Assembly: GCA_030425505.1 (NCBI GenBank)
Contig: JAUIAB010000024.1
Span: 1-41,106, forward strand
Length of the DNA stretch: 41,106 nt
Origin: Bacteroidia bacterium
Lineage (GTDB): Bacteria; Bacteroidota; Bacteroidia; Cytophagales; Flammeovirgaceae
Reading direction: 5' to 3'
Shown here: one piece after another, positions 8,746-16,232 of the stretch
Layout of the letters: each line of letters opens with the position of its first letter
Position numbering within the stretch: position 1 is the first letter of the stretch
Notes under the pieces: generated by a model
Told to the model about the DNA's origin: nothing
What the model saw: only the letters and a program-made list of their open reading frames with translations
Database searches by the model: none
Program-made: the position numbers and the translations under genes

Positions 8746-9354
8746 TCATCTATTATTATAAAAAGCAACAAGCTTTCTCATGTCACCTAGTTTTCTGAGT
8801 TGCAACTTATTTTTCTTTACAAATAACTTTAACTCCTTTCTCATAGAAGGAAAGTAAGAAAATACTTGCTCCTCTTTCTTAGCAATAATTTGAGTGATAG
8901 TGCCACTTTCGTCTAAAAAGAAAAAGTCATAATCAAGCATATAGTAAACCATACCCATAGTTGGCCCCCAGCGTCCAAGACCAGGATCATATTTCCTTAT
9001 AATAGCTTCCCTAACCAAAAAAGAAACCTTCCCTTCTTCAATAAGCTCAAAAAAATGTTTTCTGACGTAGCCATTCCCCAAGTCAGCTGGAATAGAGAAA
9101 AAATAGCGCACTTTTCCAGTGAGAGCATCTTTAAACTGAAAGGCTAAAACATTAGCAGCAGAAAAAGATTTTGAAATTCCTTGTTCATCAATAATAATAA
9201 CATCTTTAGCCAGATCATACTTAACCTTTCCTTCAATAGTAGTACCTGAAGAAAGATCTACCTCTCCATTGTGCCAATAATCTTTAGAAAAGTTTTGAGA
9301 AAAGCTAGAGGTGAAAGGAAAAAACAGAAAAAGAAAAATGATTAGCTTATGCAA
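8746..9354 (-). CDS. Secreted protein of unknown function, paralogue of the neighbouring gene
   Basis: This 202-residue exported protein has a signal peptide of about 19 residues, ending TSSFSQ. It shares with the gene at 7929-8636 the order of blocks: NGEVDLSSGTTIEGKVKYD, SFSAANVLAFQF, YVRKHFFELIEEGKVSFLVR, and a C-terminal KLGDMRKLVAFYNN that matches RKLVSYYNN of the sister. The gap between the two genes is 109 bases, so they may be transcribed separately or together. No known domain could be assigned. The conserved C-terminal block, following a basic stretch, suggests a structured end and not a random tail. Confidence 0.75.
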   Translation of the reverse strand: MHKLIIFLFLFFPFTSSFSQNFSKDYWHNGEVDLSSGTTIEGKVKYDLAKDVIIIDEQGISKSFSAANVLAFQFKDALTGKVRYFFSIPADLGNGYVRKHFFELIEEGKVSFLVREAIIRKYDPGLGRWGPTMGMVYYMLDYDFFFLDESGTITQIIAKKEEQVFSYFPSMRKELKLFVKKNKLQLRKLGDMRKLVAFYNNR

Positions 9355-9370
9355 GACAAAGAAAAATTAA

Positions 9371-9399
9371 GTAAAGCCATGATTAAAACATGGCTTTAC
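9371..9399 (-). terminator. Rho-independent terminator of the thioredoxin gene
   Basis: A perfect 11-bp inverted repeat (9371-9381 with 9389-9399, 7-base loop) lies just downstream of the minus-strand trxA. Read on that strand, the stem is followed by TTAATTTTTC, a usable T-run. The fit to an intrinsic terminator is good. Confidence 0.8.
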
Positions 9400-9413
9400 A
9401 AAATACAATAAAA

Positions 9414-9749
9414 TTAAGCTGTTTCCTTAACTTGAGAGTCTATCTTTTGAGCTAAAGCTGACTTAGCAGTAGAACCAATAATTCTATCTACTTCTTTTCC
9501 ATTCTTGAATAAAACCATATTAGGAATACTTCTAACACCATATTTGACTGCAAGATCTTTGTTTTCATCAACATTAACCTTAGCAATAGTAGCTTTACCC
9601 TCAAAGTCAGCAGCAAGTTCATCCATTACTGGAGCCATTGCAACACAAGGACCACACCAAGGTGCCCAAAAATCAACAAGAGTTGGATTGCCAGAGTTTA
9701 TAACCTTTTCCTCAAAATTTGAAATGTCAACATTAATTGCTTTCGCCAT
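9414..9749 (-). CDS. trxA: Thioredoxin
   Basis: A 111-residue cytoplasmic dithiol-disulfide oxidoreductase that reduces ribonucleotide reductase, peroxiredoxins and other targets. The active site WCGPC is at residues 31-35, preceded by VDFWAP. The cis-proline segment RSIPNMVLFKNG and the closing GK/ID pattern are all in place. Length and fold are those of canonical thioredoxin 1, with no signal peptide or extra domain. It is followed by a strong terminator. The next gene upstream on the same strand begins its coding end 113 bases away, so trxA probably has its own promoter. Confidence 0.95.
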   Translation of the reverse strand: MAKAINVDISNFEEKVINSGNPTLVDFWAPWCGPCVAMAPVMDELAADFEGKATIAKVNVDENKDLAVKYGVRSIPNMVLFKNGKEVDRIIGSTAKSALAQKIDSQVKETA

Positions 9750-9862
9750 AATTCAAAAAAATTTTAATAAACGTTTATATAATTACCTATCTAGAGGTAT
9801 AAAAGTTCAAAAATAGAAAGAGCTAGATTAGAACTCAAGATCAAAGTACATATAAAGAAGAT

Positions 9863-10201
9863 TTAAACACTAAGATCTTCCTCTGGAAACCATAAAACTC
9901 CCTTCAAATTTACAATCTTATTATTCTCAACTTTTATACCTTCCTTCTCTAATAGTTGGGTCATAGTATCTCCTCCAAAATGCTTTTTACCAGTAAGCAG
10001 ACCCTCTCTGTTTACGACTCTATGTGCAGGAATGGGGTAGGTAGAAGTAAAAGACTGATTTAAAGCCCACCCCACCATTCTTGCACTTCCTTTAGCACCC
10101 AGATAATTTGCTATAGCTCCATAGGTACATACTTTTCCTTTCGGTATTAGCTTAACCACCTCATAAACATGCTCAAAAAAGTTAGAACTCTTATTACTCA
10201 T
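9863..10201 (-). CDS. Alkyltransferase-like protein (DNA-binding domain of methylguanine methyltransferase, no active Cys)
   Basis: The 112-residue product matches only the DNA-binding/methyltransferase domain of O6-alkylguanine transferases: IPKGKVCTYGAIANYLG at the start, ARMVGWALNQ as the helix-turn-helix recognition region, and IPAHRVVNREG where active enzymes have PCHRV. The acceptor Cys is replaced by Ala (residue 59), so the protein cannot take up an alkyl group. This is the definition of alkyltransferase-like (ATL) proteins, which bind O6-alkylguanine and hand the lesion to nucleotide excision repair. It sits 17 bases after the DUF1304 gene on the same strand, so the two are likely cotranscribed. 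Confidence 0.85.
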   Translation of the reverse strand: MSNKSSNFFEHVYEVVKLIPKGKVCTYGAIANYLGAKGSARMVGWALNQSFTSTYPIPAHRVVNREGLLTGKKHFGGDTMTQLLEKEGIKVENNKIVNLKGVLWFPEEDLSV

Positions 10202-10218
10202 ATAAACGTACTCTTAGC

Positions 10219-10581
10219 TTAAAACCATATCAATAAAGAAATAGTAATTAATGCTGGAAACGCTTGAACAAAAAAGATCTTTTTGTCTGCTGTGAATGCA
10301 CCAAAAATACCAGCTACTGCAATACACCCCAACATAAAAAGAGCTACATTCTCTTTCCATGCAGCATTCTCAATAAAAAAAGTCCAAAAAAGACCTGCTG
10401 CAAGGAAACCATTATACAAACCCTGGTTTGCAGCCATAGTTTTAGTTTTTTCAAACAATTCTTTTGGAATTTTTTTAAAAACCTTTCTTCCTCTAGTAGT
10501 CCAGGCAAACATTTCAAACCAGAGAATATAACAGTGAAGCAAAGCAATAAAACCGATAAGAGAATTAGTAACGATAGTCAT
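10219..10581 (-). CDS. DUF1304-type small integral membrane protein
   Basis: The 120-residue product has four hydrophobic segments (about residues 5-24, 55-72, 78-97 and 102-120) and no signal peptide. The family signatures I recognise are LHCYILWFEMFAW near the start and ANQGLYNGFLAAGLFW in the middle, with polar Asn/Gln/Gly positions facing a possible pore or binding site. Its function is unknown. The genomic order (GNAT-nitrilase, DUF1304, ATL, all on the minus strand with gaps of 42 and 17 bases) suggests one transcript, but no obvious functional theme links them. Confidence 0.8.
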   Translation of the reverse strand: MTIVTNSLIGFIALLHCYILWFEMFAWTTRGRKVFKKIPKELFEKTKTMAANQGLYNGFLAAGLFWTFFIENAAWKENVALFMLGCIAVAGIFGAFTADKKIFFVQAFPALITISLLIWF

Positions 10582-10623
10582 AAAAAATTTCGTTAGATAA
10601 CTTTAGTAATTGAAAGTACAAAT

Positions 10624-12147
10624 TTATTTTCTTACTAAAGCATAAATGTCATTCCGCCTGTCCTTCAAGTTAGTAACGCTACCAAACTGATGCAACTCTC
10701 GCAAAAGATTGAGATCTACATCAGCAATCAAAATCATCTCCGTATTGGGGGTAGCTTCAGCCTTGATTCCACTTGCAGGAAAAGCAAAATCGCAAGGAGT
10801 AAAAACCATCGATTGAGCAAACTGAATATCCATATTGTGAACCTTAGGTAAGTTACCCACGCTACCAGCAATTGCCACATAGCACTCATTCTCAATAGCT
10901 CTTGCCTGAGCACAATTCCTAACTCTCGAATAACCATTTTGCGTATCTGTAAGAAAAGGAACAAACAAAATATCCATACCTTCATCTACCAAAAGTCTAC
11001 TCAGCTCGGGGAATTCTACATCATAACAAATCAAGATACCAATTTTTCCACAGTCGGTCTCAAAAGTCTTTACATACTTTCCTCCCTGCAATCCCCAAAC
11101 CCTGGCCTCATCAGGAGTAACATGAATCTTCTCATATCTTTCAACTGAGCCGTCTCTCTTACACAAATACCCAACATTAAAAAGTTTGTTCCACTTCACC
11201 TCTGGAAAACTCCCAGTGATAATATTAATATTATATGAAATTGCCAGCTCAGAAAACCTTTCTACTACAGTAGAAGTATGCTTCGCCAACTCCCTAATAG
11301 CCTCAGACTCAGAAAGGTGATTATTTTCTGCCATTAAAGGAGCATTAAAAAACTCTGGAAACATAGCAAAATCAGAGCGATACCCAGAGACAGCATCAAT
11401 AAAATACTCCGCTTGCTGCATCAGCTCGTCTAAGTTCTTATACGAACGCATTTGCCATTGTACCAAACCCAATCTAACGACACTTTTATGTGGATTTACA
11501 TTCTTCTTCTCAGGCTTTTGATAATAAATATTATCCCACTTGAGCAAAACAGCAAACTCATTAGAAGCATCATCTCCTTCTAAATAACCCTTGATGATCT
11601 TTGAGGGATAAAAATCATTTGAAATCTGAAAATTCAAAACAGGATCATCAATCTCCTTTCTTTTCACCTTTTCTATATAAAGCTTTGGCGAGATCTTATC
11701 TGCATACTTATGATAATTAGGGATTCTTCCACCAAATACAATCCCCTTCAAGTTAAGCCTTTCACAAAGCTCCTTTCTATAATCATACAGTCTTCTCCCA
11801 AGTCTCAAACCTCTAAACTCTGGCTTAATAAAAACATCAATCCCATAAAGCGTATCTCCATCCAGCGTATGTGTTTTGAAGGTATAGTTATCAATAACCT
11901 CATTATACGTATGGTTATCGTCAAACAAATTATAGTCTACAATAATTGACAAGGCACACCCTGCAATATTGTCATTCGCCTTTATCACTACTTGTCCCTC
12001 TGGAAACCTATTAATTAGTAACTGAATTTCATCTTCTTCCCAATACGAGTCTGGCATACTTGGGTACGCTTCGATCATTGCTGATTTCAACTCCTGGTAG
12101 TCATCAATACTTAAAAAAGTAAGCTCTACATTTTCAATCTCTTTCAT
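10624..12147 (-). CDS. Fusion of a GNAT acetyltransferase with a carbon-nitrogen hydrolase (nitrilase family)
   Basis: A 507-residue two-domain protein. Residues about 8-155 form a GNAT N-acetyltransferase domain, with the acetyl-CoA loop FRGLRLGRRLYDYR. Residues about 222-505 form a nitrilase-superfamily amidohydrolase with the full catalytic triad: E265 in AMFPEFF, K340 in RYEKIHVTPDE and C374 in ILICYDVEFPE. The catalytic Cys neighbourhood and long loop are typical of the amidase branch (ammonia release from an amide), not of true nitrilases. The natural substrate is unknown; acetylation and amide hydrolysis may act on the same small molecule. This fusion is a recognised architecture in Bacteroidota and some other phyla. 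It is the first gene of a probable minus-strand operon with DUF1304 and ATL. Confidence 0.88.
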   Translation of the reverse strand: MKEIENVELTFLSIDDYQELKSAMIEAYPSMPDSYWEEDEIQLLINRFPEGQVVIKANDNIAGCALSIIVDYNLFDDNHTYNEVIDNYTFKTHTLDGDTLYGIDVFIKPEFRGLRLGRRLYDYRKELCERLNLKGIVFGGRIPNYHKYADKISPKLYIEKVKRKEIDDPVLNFQISNDFYPSKIIKGYLEGDDASNEFAVLLKWDNIYYQKPEKKNVNPHKSVVRLGLVQWQMRSYKNLDELMQQAEYFIDAVSGYRSDFAMFPEFFNAPLMAENNHLSESEAIRELAKHTSTVVERFSELAISYNINIITGSFPEVKWNKLFNVGYLCKRDGSVERYEKIHVTPDEARVWGLQGGKYVKTFETDCGKIGILICYDVEFPELSRLLVDEGMDILFVPFLTDTQNGYSRVRNCAQARAIENECYVAIAGSVGNLPKVHNMDIQFAQSMVFTPCDFAFPASGIKAEATPNTEMILIADVDLNLLRELHQFGSVTNLKDRRNDIYALVRK

Positions 12148-12319
12148 ATATCAAAATATACAAAGTCTGCTAAGTTAATTCTACAAAAGATCATATTTTT
12201 TAAAGAAACAATGCAACCTTTTAAAAATCACACAATCTTTAAAGTAGGTTTTGCAAATAATAATCGCAGTGATTTAGACTAGATAATACTGGTTTTTCCA
12301 TGAATATTAATAATTTGAA

Positions 12320-12895
12320 ATGGCAGTTCTTACTTTATCAAAGCAAATGCAAGAAGATTCTACAATAGAGCTTATAAGCTTGTGTAAAAAAAGGGATAGA
12401 AATGCCCAAAGAGAACTTTATCAAAAGTACTCAAAACAAATGTTCAATCTTTGCATTCGCTTGCTAAATAGTTTTGAAGATGCAGAAGATATCTTACAAG
12501 AAGGGTTTATTAAAATGTTTAGGAATATACATCAGTGTGATAATCCTTTAGCATTTAGAGCTTGGTTTAAAAGAATAATCATAAACTTATGTCTCCAGAA
12601 AATCAAACAAAATAAACAGGATTTACTAATAACAGAGGATGATAAAATTATTGATATTAGCTCTAGCCAAACGTCAGAAGAAGTTGAAGCAAAAGTTGAT
12701 ATAAACCAGATCAGAAAAGCAATCCAAAAACTGCCAGACGGGTTTCGAATAGTTTTTTCACTCTATCAGATCGAGGGGTATGATCATGAAGAGATTAGTG
12801 AAATACTCAACATCTCAAAGTCGACTTCTAAGTCTCAGTATCACAGAGCTAAGAAGAAGCTTAGGGAAGTTTTACAAAAAGAAGAACTTAACTAA
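12320..12895 (+). CDS. ECF-type RNA polymerase sigma factor
   Basis: A 191-residue extracytoplasmic-function sigma factor. Region 2 (about 25-95) has YQKYSKQMFNLCIRLL and the -10-binding helix DAEDILQEGFIKMFRNI; region 4 (about 130-185) has LPDGFRIVFSLYQIEGYDHEEISEIL followed by the recognition helix SKSTSKSQYHRAKKKLRE. There is no region 3 or 1.1, as expected for ECF factors. The ATG at 12320 is a reasonable start; no other in-frame Met gives a better region 2. The two genes downstream encode a membrane protein resembling an anti-sigma factor and an exported beta-solenoid protein, which suggests an envelope-sensing switch. The divergent gene upstream leaves 172 bases for promoters. Confidence 0.92.
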   Translation: MAVLTLSKQMQEDSTIELISLCKKRDRNAQRELYQKYSKQMFNLCIRLLNSFEDAEDILQEGFIKMFRNIHQCDNPLAFRAWFKRIIINLCLQKIKQNKQDLLITEDDKIIDISSSQTSEEVEAKVDINQIRKAIQKLPDGFRIVFSLYQIEGYDHEEISEILNISKSTSKSQYHRAKKKLREVLQKEELN

Positions 12896-12941
12896 AAACC
12901 CGATTAAGTCATGAAACAGACCATGTCTGATTTAAAATTGA

Positions 12942-12974
12942 GGCACACATAAAGCAATAATTAAGATGTGTGCC
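12942..12974. promoter_or_regulatory. Perfect 9-bp inverted repeat between the sigma and anti-sigma genes
   Basis: GGCACACAT (12942-12950) and ATGTGTGCC (12966-12974) pair exactly across a 15-base spacer. The element starts 47 bases after the sigma stop and ends 33 bases before the preferred anti-sigma start. A smaller dyad, CAGAC-cat-GTCTG, lies just upstream at 12917-12929. Either an RNA hairpin tuning the sigma/anti-sigma ratio or a protein-binding site is possible. There is no T-run, so it is not a standard terminator. Confidence 0.45.
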
Positions 12975-13007
12975 AAACAAATTAGACAAGTCACAAATTT
13001 TAAACAG

Positions 13008-13667
13008 ATGAAGAAAGATCTTAAAAAATTCATAGAGGAAAATAAAGAAAAATTGGACTTTCATGAGCCCCCTAATGACTTATTTGAGAAGATTGAGAGA
13101 AAGTTAGAAGAAGAAGATCCAGTTTGTGTAGAAATCGACTCCAATAAAGGAGAACTAGATTTATTTGAGCCCTCATCAAAGATCTGGGATGAGATAAATG
13201 AAAAAGTAAACTTCAGTAAAATAAAAAGAATAAAGTATGCATCTATCATTTCAGTGGCAGCTTGTCTGATCATTGGTATGTGGATGGTGCTTTCAAAAGG
13301 GTTGTTCTTAGATAAGTCTACAGATATATCTAAAAAAGATCTCGTTGATACTGAGTTTTTAAAAAATATTGAAAATGCTGAAGTCTACTTCGCTCAAATG
13401 GCTAAACAGTACTCAGTAGATAAAAAACAGTTTGCATCAGTTCATGAAAGAGAACTAAATAATGACATAAGCCGTGAGCTCAACTTTTTAGATTCTACCT
13501 ATAGCTCTATGAAACGAGATCTTGTAAATGGAGAATATAATGGAGAGTTAATCAATGCGATGATTTACAATTTACAATTGCGAGTAGATCTACTGCGAAA
13601 CCAAACAGAATTATTAAAGAACTTAAAAAAGAAGAAAAATTATGAAAAAGACATTCATAGGATATAA
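13008..13667 (+). CDS. Putative membrane-anchored anti-sigma factor
   Basis: This single-span protein has a cytoplasmic N-terminus of about 75 residues, one membrane helix (IISVAACLIIGMWMVLS) and an extracytoplasmic part with a long helical, probably coiled-coil region. I start it at the ATG at 13008 (219 residues); the frame is open from an ATG at 12966, but that codon is inside an inverted repeat. The cytoplasmic part repeats a short motif twice: EKLDFHEPPNDLFEKIERKL and GELDLFEPSSKIWDEINEKV, separated by about 20 residues. Position right after an ECF sigma gene, topology and size support an anti-sigma role, although no zinc-binding (ZAS) His-Cys motif is present. Its 3' end overlaps the next gene by 26 bases, implying translational coupling. 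Confidence 0.7.
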   Translation: MKKDLKKFIEENKEKLDFHEPPNDLFEKIERKLEEEDPVCVEIDSNKGELDLFEPSSKIWDEINEKVNFSKIKRIKYASIISVAACLIIGMWMVLSKGLFLDKSTDISKKDLVDTEFLKNIENAEVYFAQMAKQYSVDKKQFASVHERELNNDISRELNFLDSTYSSMKRDLVNGEYNGELINAMIYNLQLRVDLLRNQTELLKNLKKKKNYEKDIHRI

Positions 13668-14721
13668 CTACTTGATTCCATGTACAAGCATATGGATAAT
13701 TTTGACTTTACTTATTTCTTTCAAAACATTAGGTCAGGAAGATAAAAGCAAGCTCAAAAAGCAGATTAATGAGTCATTCGAATATACAAGTGGAAGGAGT
13801 CTGTTAGTTGATAATGTTTTTGGAGATGTTAAAGTAATAGAGGGAGATAAAAATAAAATAGAAGTAAATGTTACGGTAGAGGTTTTTGCTAAAAATGAAG
13901 ATGCTGCCAAAAAGCTGTTAGAAAAAGTTAATATAGAAAAAGATGTGAGTGACTCAAAAATCTCTTTTAAAACAAAAGTACCTGATAGAGATAAGGGAGA
14001 TTACAGTTGGGATGAAGAAGAAAACCATCATTATTACAAGGGAAAAGGAAATAAAGGAGGTATTAATGTTGATTATGAGATACACCTACCCAAAGGGGCT
14101 TCATTAGAAATAGAAAATAAATTTGGCTCTGTCTTTTTTGATGAGTTTGAAGGTGATTTAGACATAAAAGTTCAGTTTGGGAAATTTATTGCCAAAAACC
14201 TGAAAGGTGATAAGAATAAAATAGAAGTAAGCTTTGGCGACCTTGAAATTAACGAAGCAGGAGAGCTAGATTTAACTTTAAAGTATGGCAGTAATTCAGA
14301 AATTGAAAAAGTGGATAAACTAGATCTAGACTTACAGTTTGGAAAGTTAGAAGTGGAGCAGGTGAAAACAATAGAAGGCTCATCTAAGTATTCTCAATTA
14401 AATATAGAAAAGGTGTCCTTAAAGTGTAATGTGGATAGCAAATTTGGAGGCATTGAGATAGAAGAGTTGGATAAAAACTTTGAAGAAGTAGATGTGGATG
14501 CATCTTATGGCTCTCTGAAAATATACTTTGAAGAAGGTGCTTCATTTGACTTTCATGTAGAAGCAAAATTTGGAAGTCTAAATAACAAGCTAGACGATTT
14601 AGTTTTCACAAGAGAGATTGAAAAATTTAGCCATAACGAATATGAAGGACGGAGAGGAAGTGGCGGAGGAAAGGTAAGAGCGAAAGCATCTTTTGGAAGT
14701 GTCAGGTTTGATGAGAGATAG
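13642..14721 (+). CDS. Exported beta-solenoid 'putative adhesin' (DUF4097-like)
   Basis: The 359-residue product has an N-terminal signal segment (about 1-31, LTLLISFKTLGQ) and a long repetitive region. An aromatic-Gly motif (FGDVKV, FGSVFF, FGKFIA, FGDLEI, YGSNSE, FGKLEV, FGGIEI, YGSLKI, FGSLNN, FGSVRF) recurs about every 20 residues, the signature of a parallel beta-helix of the DUF4097/putative-adhesin type. The repeats are acidic with Lys, and a charged insert, KGKGNKGG (around residue 135), interrupts them. The gene is translationally coupled to the anti-sigma gene (ATG at 13642 inside it). Such proteins often sit with ECF sigma/anti-sigma pairs in Bacteroidota, so an envelope-stress or surface role is likely, but its ligand is unknown. 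A terminator follows. Confidence 0.78.
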   Translation: MKKTFIGYNYLIPCTSIWIILTLLISFKTLGQEDKSKLKKQINESFEYTSGRSLLVDNVFGDVKVIEGDKNKIEVNVTVEVFAKNEDAAKKLLEKVNIEKDVSDSKISFKTKVPDRDKGDYSWDEEENHHYYKGKGNKGGINVDYEIHLPKGASLEIENKFGSVFFDEFEGDLDIKVQFGKFIAKNLKGDKNKIEVSFGDLEINEAGELDLTLKYGSNSEIEKVDKLDLDLQFGKLEVEQVKTIEGSSKYSQLNIEKVSLKCNVDSKFGGIEIEELDKNFEEVDVDASYGSLKIYFEEGASFDFHVEAKFGSLNNKLDDLVFTREIEKFSHNEYEGRRGSGGGKVRAKASFGSVRFDER

Positions 14722-14755
14722 TTTAACGGATAATTGCTCTGGTAGAAGTTTTTAT

Positions 14756-14784
14756 AGGACGCGTTTTTGATGCGTTCTTTTCTT
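14756..14784 (+). terminator. Rho-independent terminator of the sigma/anti-sigma/adhesin operon
   Basis: AGGACGC (14756-14762) pairs with GCGTTCT (14772-14778), one G-U included, over a 9-base T-rich loop, and is followed by TTTTCTT. It lies 35 bases after the stop codon and before the convergent amidase gene, so it reads as the plus-strand terminator. Confidence 0.65.
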
Positions 14785-14796
14785 ATGAAGCGGAGT

Positions 14797-15711
14797 TTAA
14801 AAAGTATTTGTATGAACTACAAAAGCATCAGCGAAGCCTAACTTTTGAACTTGTTTTTGAAGTAAAAAAGCATCTTTGTTATTACTTTCTTTGCCGACTA
14901 AATACTTATAAACTGTTTTGTTCTTAGTAACATACTTTTTCTCTTCTACAGGAAGATTAAGTTTTGAAAAGAAAGAAGATCCCATATCCATTTTCTTAGT
15001 AGAAGCAAGTACTTGAACCTTATAAGTAGACTCTTGATTGATTTGTTTTTCAGGAGACTTTGATTGGATATATTTTTTTACAGATCTATAAATAGAAGAA
15101 GATAGTATGGTTTGTCCATAACTAGAGTTTAGGTACTTTTCTTCTTGAGGGTTACTTAAAAAGCCAACTTCAACCAAAACTGCGGGCATTGAGGTGTTTT
15201 GTAACACATACAGGTTATAACCCCTATCATGAGCATCCATTATACCGCGAGATTTTCTTTTAGCCCGACTGGTTAGATCCTGTTCGATCATATTGGCAAA
15301 ACTCAAACTATTAGCATTGTTTTTATCATGTATGTGAACTCTTAATCCACTTATTCTTCTCGCTGGGTTTGAGTTACAATGAATGCTTAAAAAAAGATCA
15401 GCATTTCTACCATTAGCAGTTAAAACCCTGTCTTCAAGAGTAATGTAACTATCTTTTGTTCTAGTATAAATTACTAATATATTATCGAAGTTTTCTTTCA
15501 AATAATCACCTACTTTGAGGGCAAGCTTCAGATTAATGTCTTTTTCGTGATTGTAACTTAGGTGCTTTTTAGGTTGCCCAGGATCGTGTCCTCCATGTCC
15601 AGGATCAATGACCACAACAAAAGGTCTTTTAGTATCTAATCCACCCTTAGATCCTGTAGCATAGGACGCAATGCTAAATAAAAAGACGATATAAAATAAG
15701 CCTCTACGCAC
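14797..15711 (-). CDS. N-acetylmuramoyl-L-alanine amidase with C-terminal SPOR-like domain
   Basis: A 304-residue exported zinc amidase that cleaves the bond between muramic acid and the stem peptide in septal or lateral peptidoglycan. A signal peptide of about 20 residues (ending SYATGS) precedes the Amidase_3 domain (about 31-205), whose zinc ligands and catalytic Glu are visible: H39 in DPGHGGHDPG, E56 in NHEKDIN, H111 in LSIHCNS and E181 in VEVGFLSN. A linker of about 20 residues leads to a C-terminal domain (about 228-304, TYKVQVLAST...) with the beta-alpha pattern of SPOR peptidoglycan-binding domains, which target septal peptidoglycan. The gene is last in a three-gene minus-strand run with the tyrosine phosphatase and dehydroquinase genes. 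Confidence 0.9.
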   Translation of the reverse strand: MRRGLFYIVFLFSIASYATGSKGGLDTKRPFVVVIDPGHGGHDPGQPKKHLSYNHEKDINLKLALKVGDYLKENFDNILVIYTRTKDSYITLEDRVLTANGRNADLFLSIHCNSNPARRISGLRVHIHDKNNANSLSFANMIEQDLTSRAKRKSRGIMDAHDRGYNLYVLQNTSMPAVLVEVGFLSNPQEEKYLNSSYGQTILSSSIYRSVKKYIQSKSPEKQINQESTYKVQVLASTKKMDMGSSFFSKLNLPVEEKKYVTKNKTVYKYLVGKESNNKDAFLLQKQVQKLGFADAFVVHTNTF

Positions 15712-15743
15712 TTAAACAAACTATTGTCTAAAACATAAAATTA

Positions 15744-16217
15744 TTAATTATGTTCTTTAACTAAGTAATTTAAAAAATTATCGCAGCATTCATGTAATAT
15801 TTTATAGCATTCTTCAAATTTTCTAAAGGAATATCCCCAAGGGTCATCAACATCTCTATTTGATTTTTGATTATCAAAAGCTCTCATTAAAAGTAATTTA
15901 GAAGGGATAAAGCTCTCCATACCAATTTTTTTAATATTAGAAATATTGCTGCTATCCATTCCTATTATATAACCAAACCTTTCAAAATCCTCTTTAACAA
16001 ATGGTCTACTTCTATGGGTTAAAGTAATTCCATTTTCGCTAGCTACCCTCATAGAGTCATTGTGTGGTAGTTCTCCTGCGTGATAATCAGATGTGCCAGC
16101 AGAATCACATATAATATTCTTATTTAAATTTTTAGTATCTAAAAATTGATTAAAAATGCCCTCTGCTAAAGGAGATCTACAAATATTTCCTAAACAAACA
16201 AATAAAACCTTTACCAT
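15744..16217 (-). CDS. Low-molecular-weight protein tyrosine phosphatase
   Basis: A 157-residue cytoplasmic phosphatase. The P-loop CLGNICRS at residues 8-15 provides the nucleophile C8 and the phosphate-binding R14; the general acid is D125 in VDDPWGYS. CDSAGTSDYHAGE is another family signature. It has no membrane segment. In other bacteria such enzymes dephosphorylate bacterial tyrosine kinases that control capsule or exopolysaccharide export, or phosphorylated arginines; here no kinase gene is near. It lies 15 bases after the dehydroquinase gene and 32 bases before the amidase gene, so cotranscription is likely although their functions do not obviously connect. Confidence 0.92.
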   Translation of the reverse strand: MVKVLFVCLGNICRSPLAEGIFNQFLDTKNLNKNIICDSAGTSDYHAGELPHNDSMRVASENGITLTHRSRPFVKEDFERFGYIIGMDSSNISNIKKIGMESFIPSKLLLMRAFDNQKSNRDVDDPWGYSFRKFEECYKILHECCDNFLNYLVKEHN

Positions 16218-16232
16218 AAGTTGAATAAATAT

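Noticed and set aside
10264-10596. Plus-strand open frames opposite the DUF1304 gene
   Set aside because: Both are antisense to a gene with clear family motifs, are rich in Lys/Ser/Phe and carry no recognisable domain.
12966-13007. Longer start of the anti-sigma gene at the ATG at 12966
   Set aside because: That ATG is part of the right arm of a perfect inverted repeat, and the extra 14 residues carry no conserved pattern; the ATG at 13008 is preferred.
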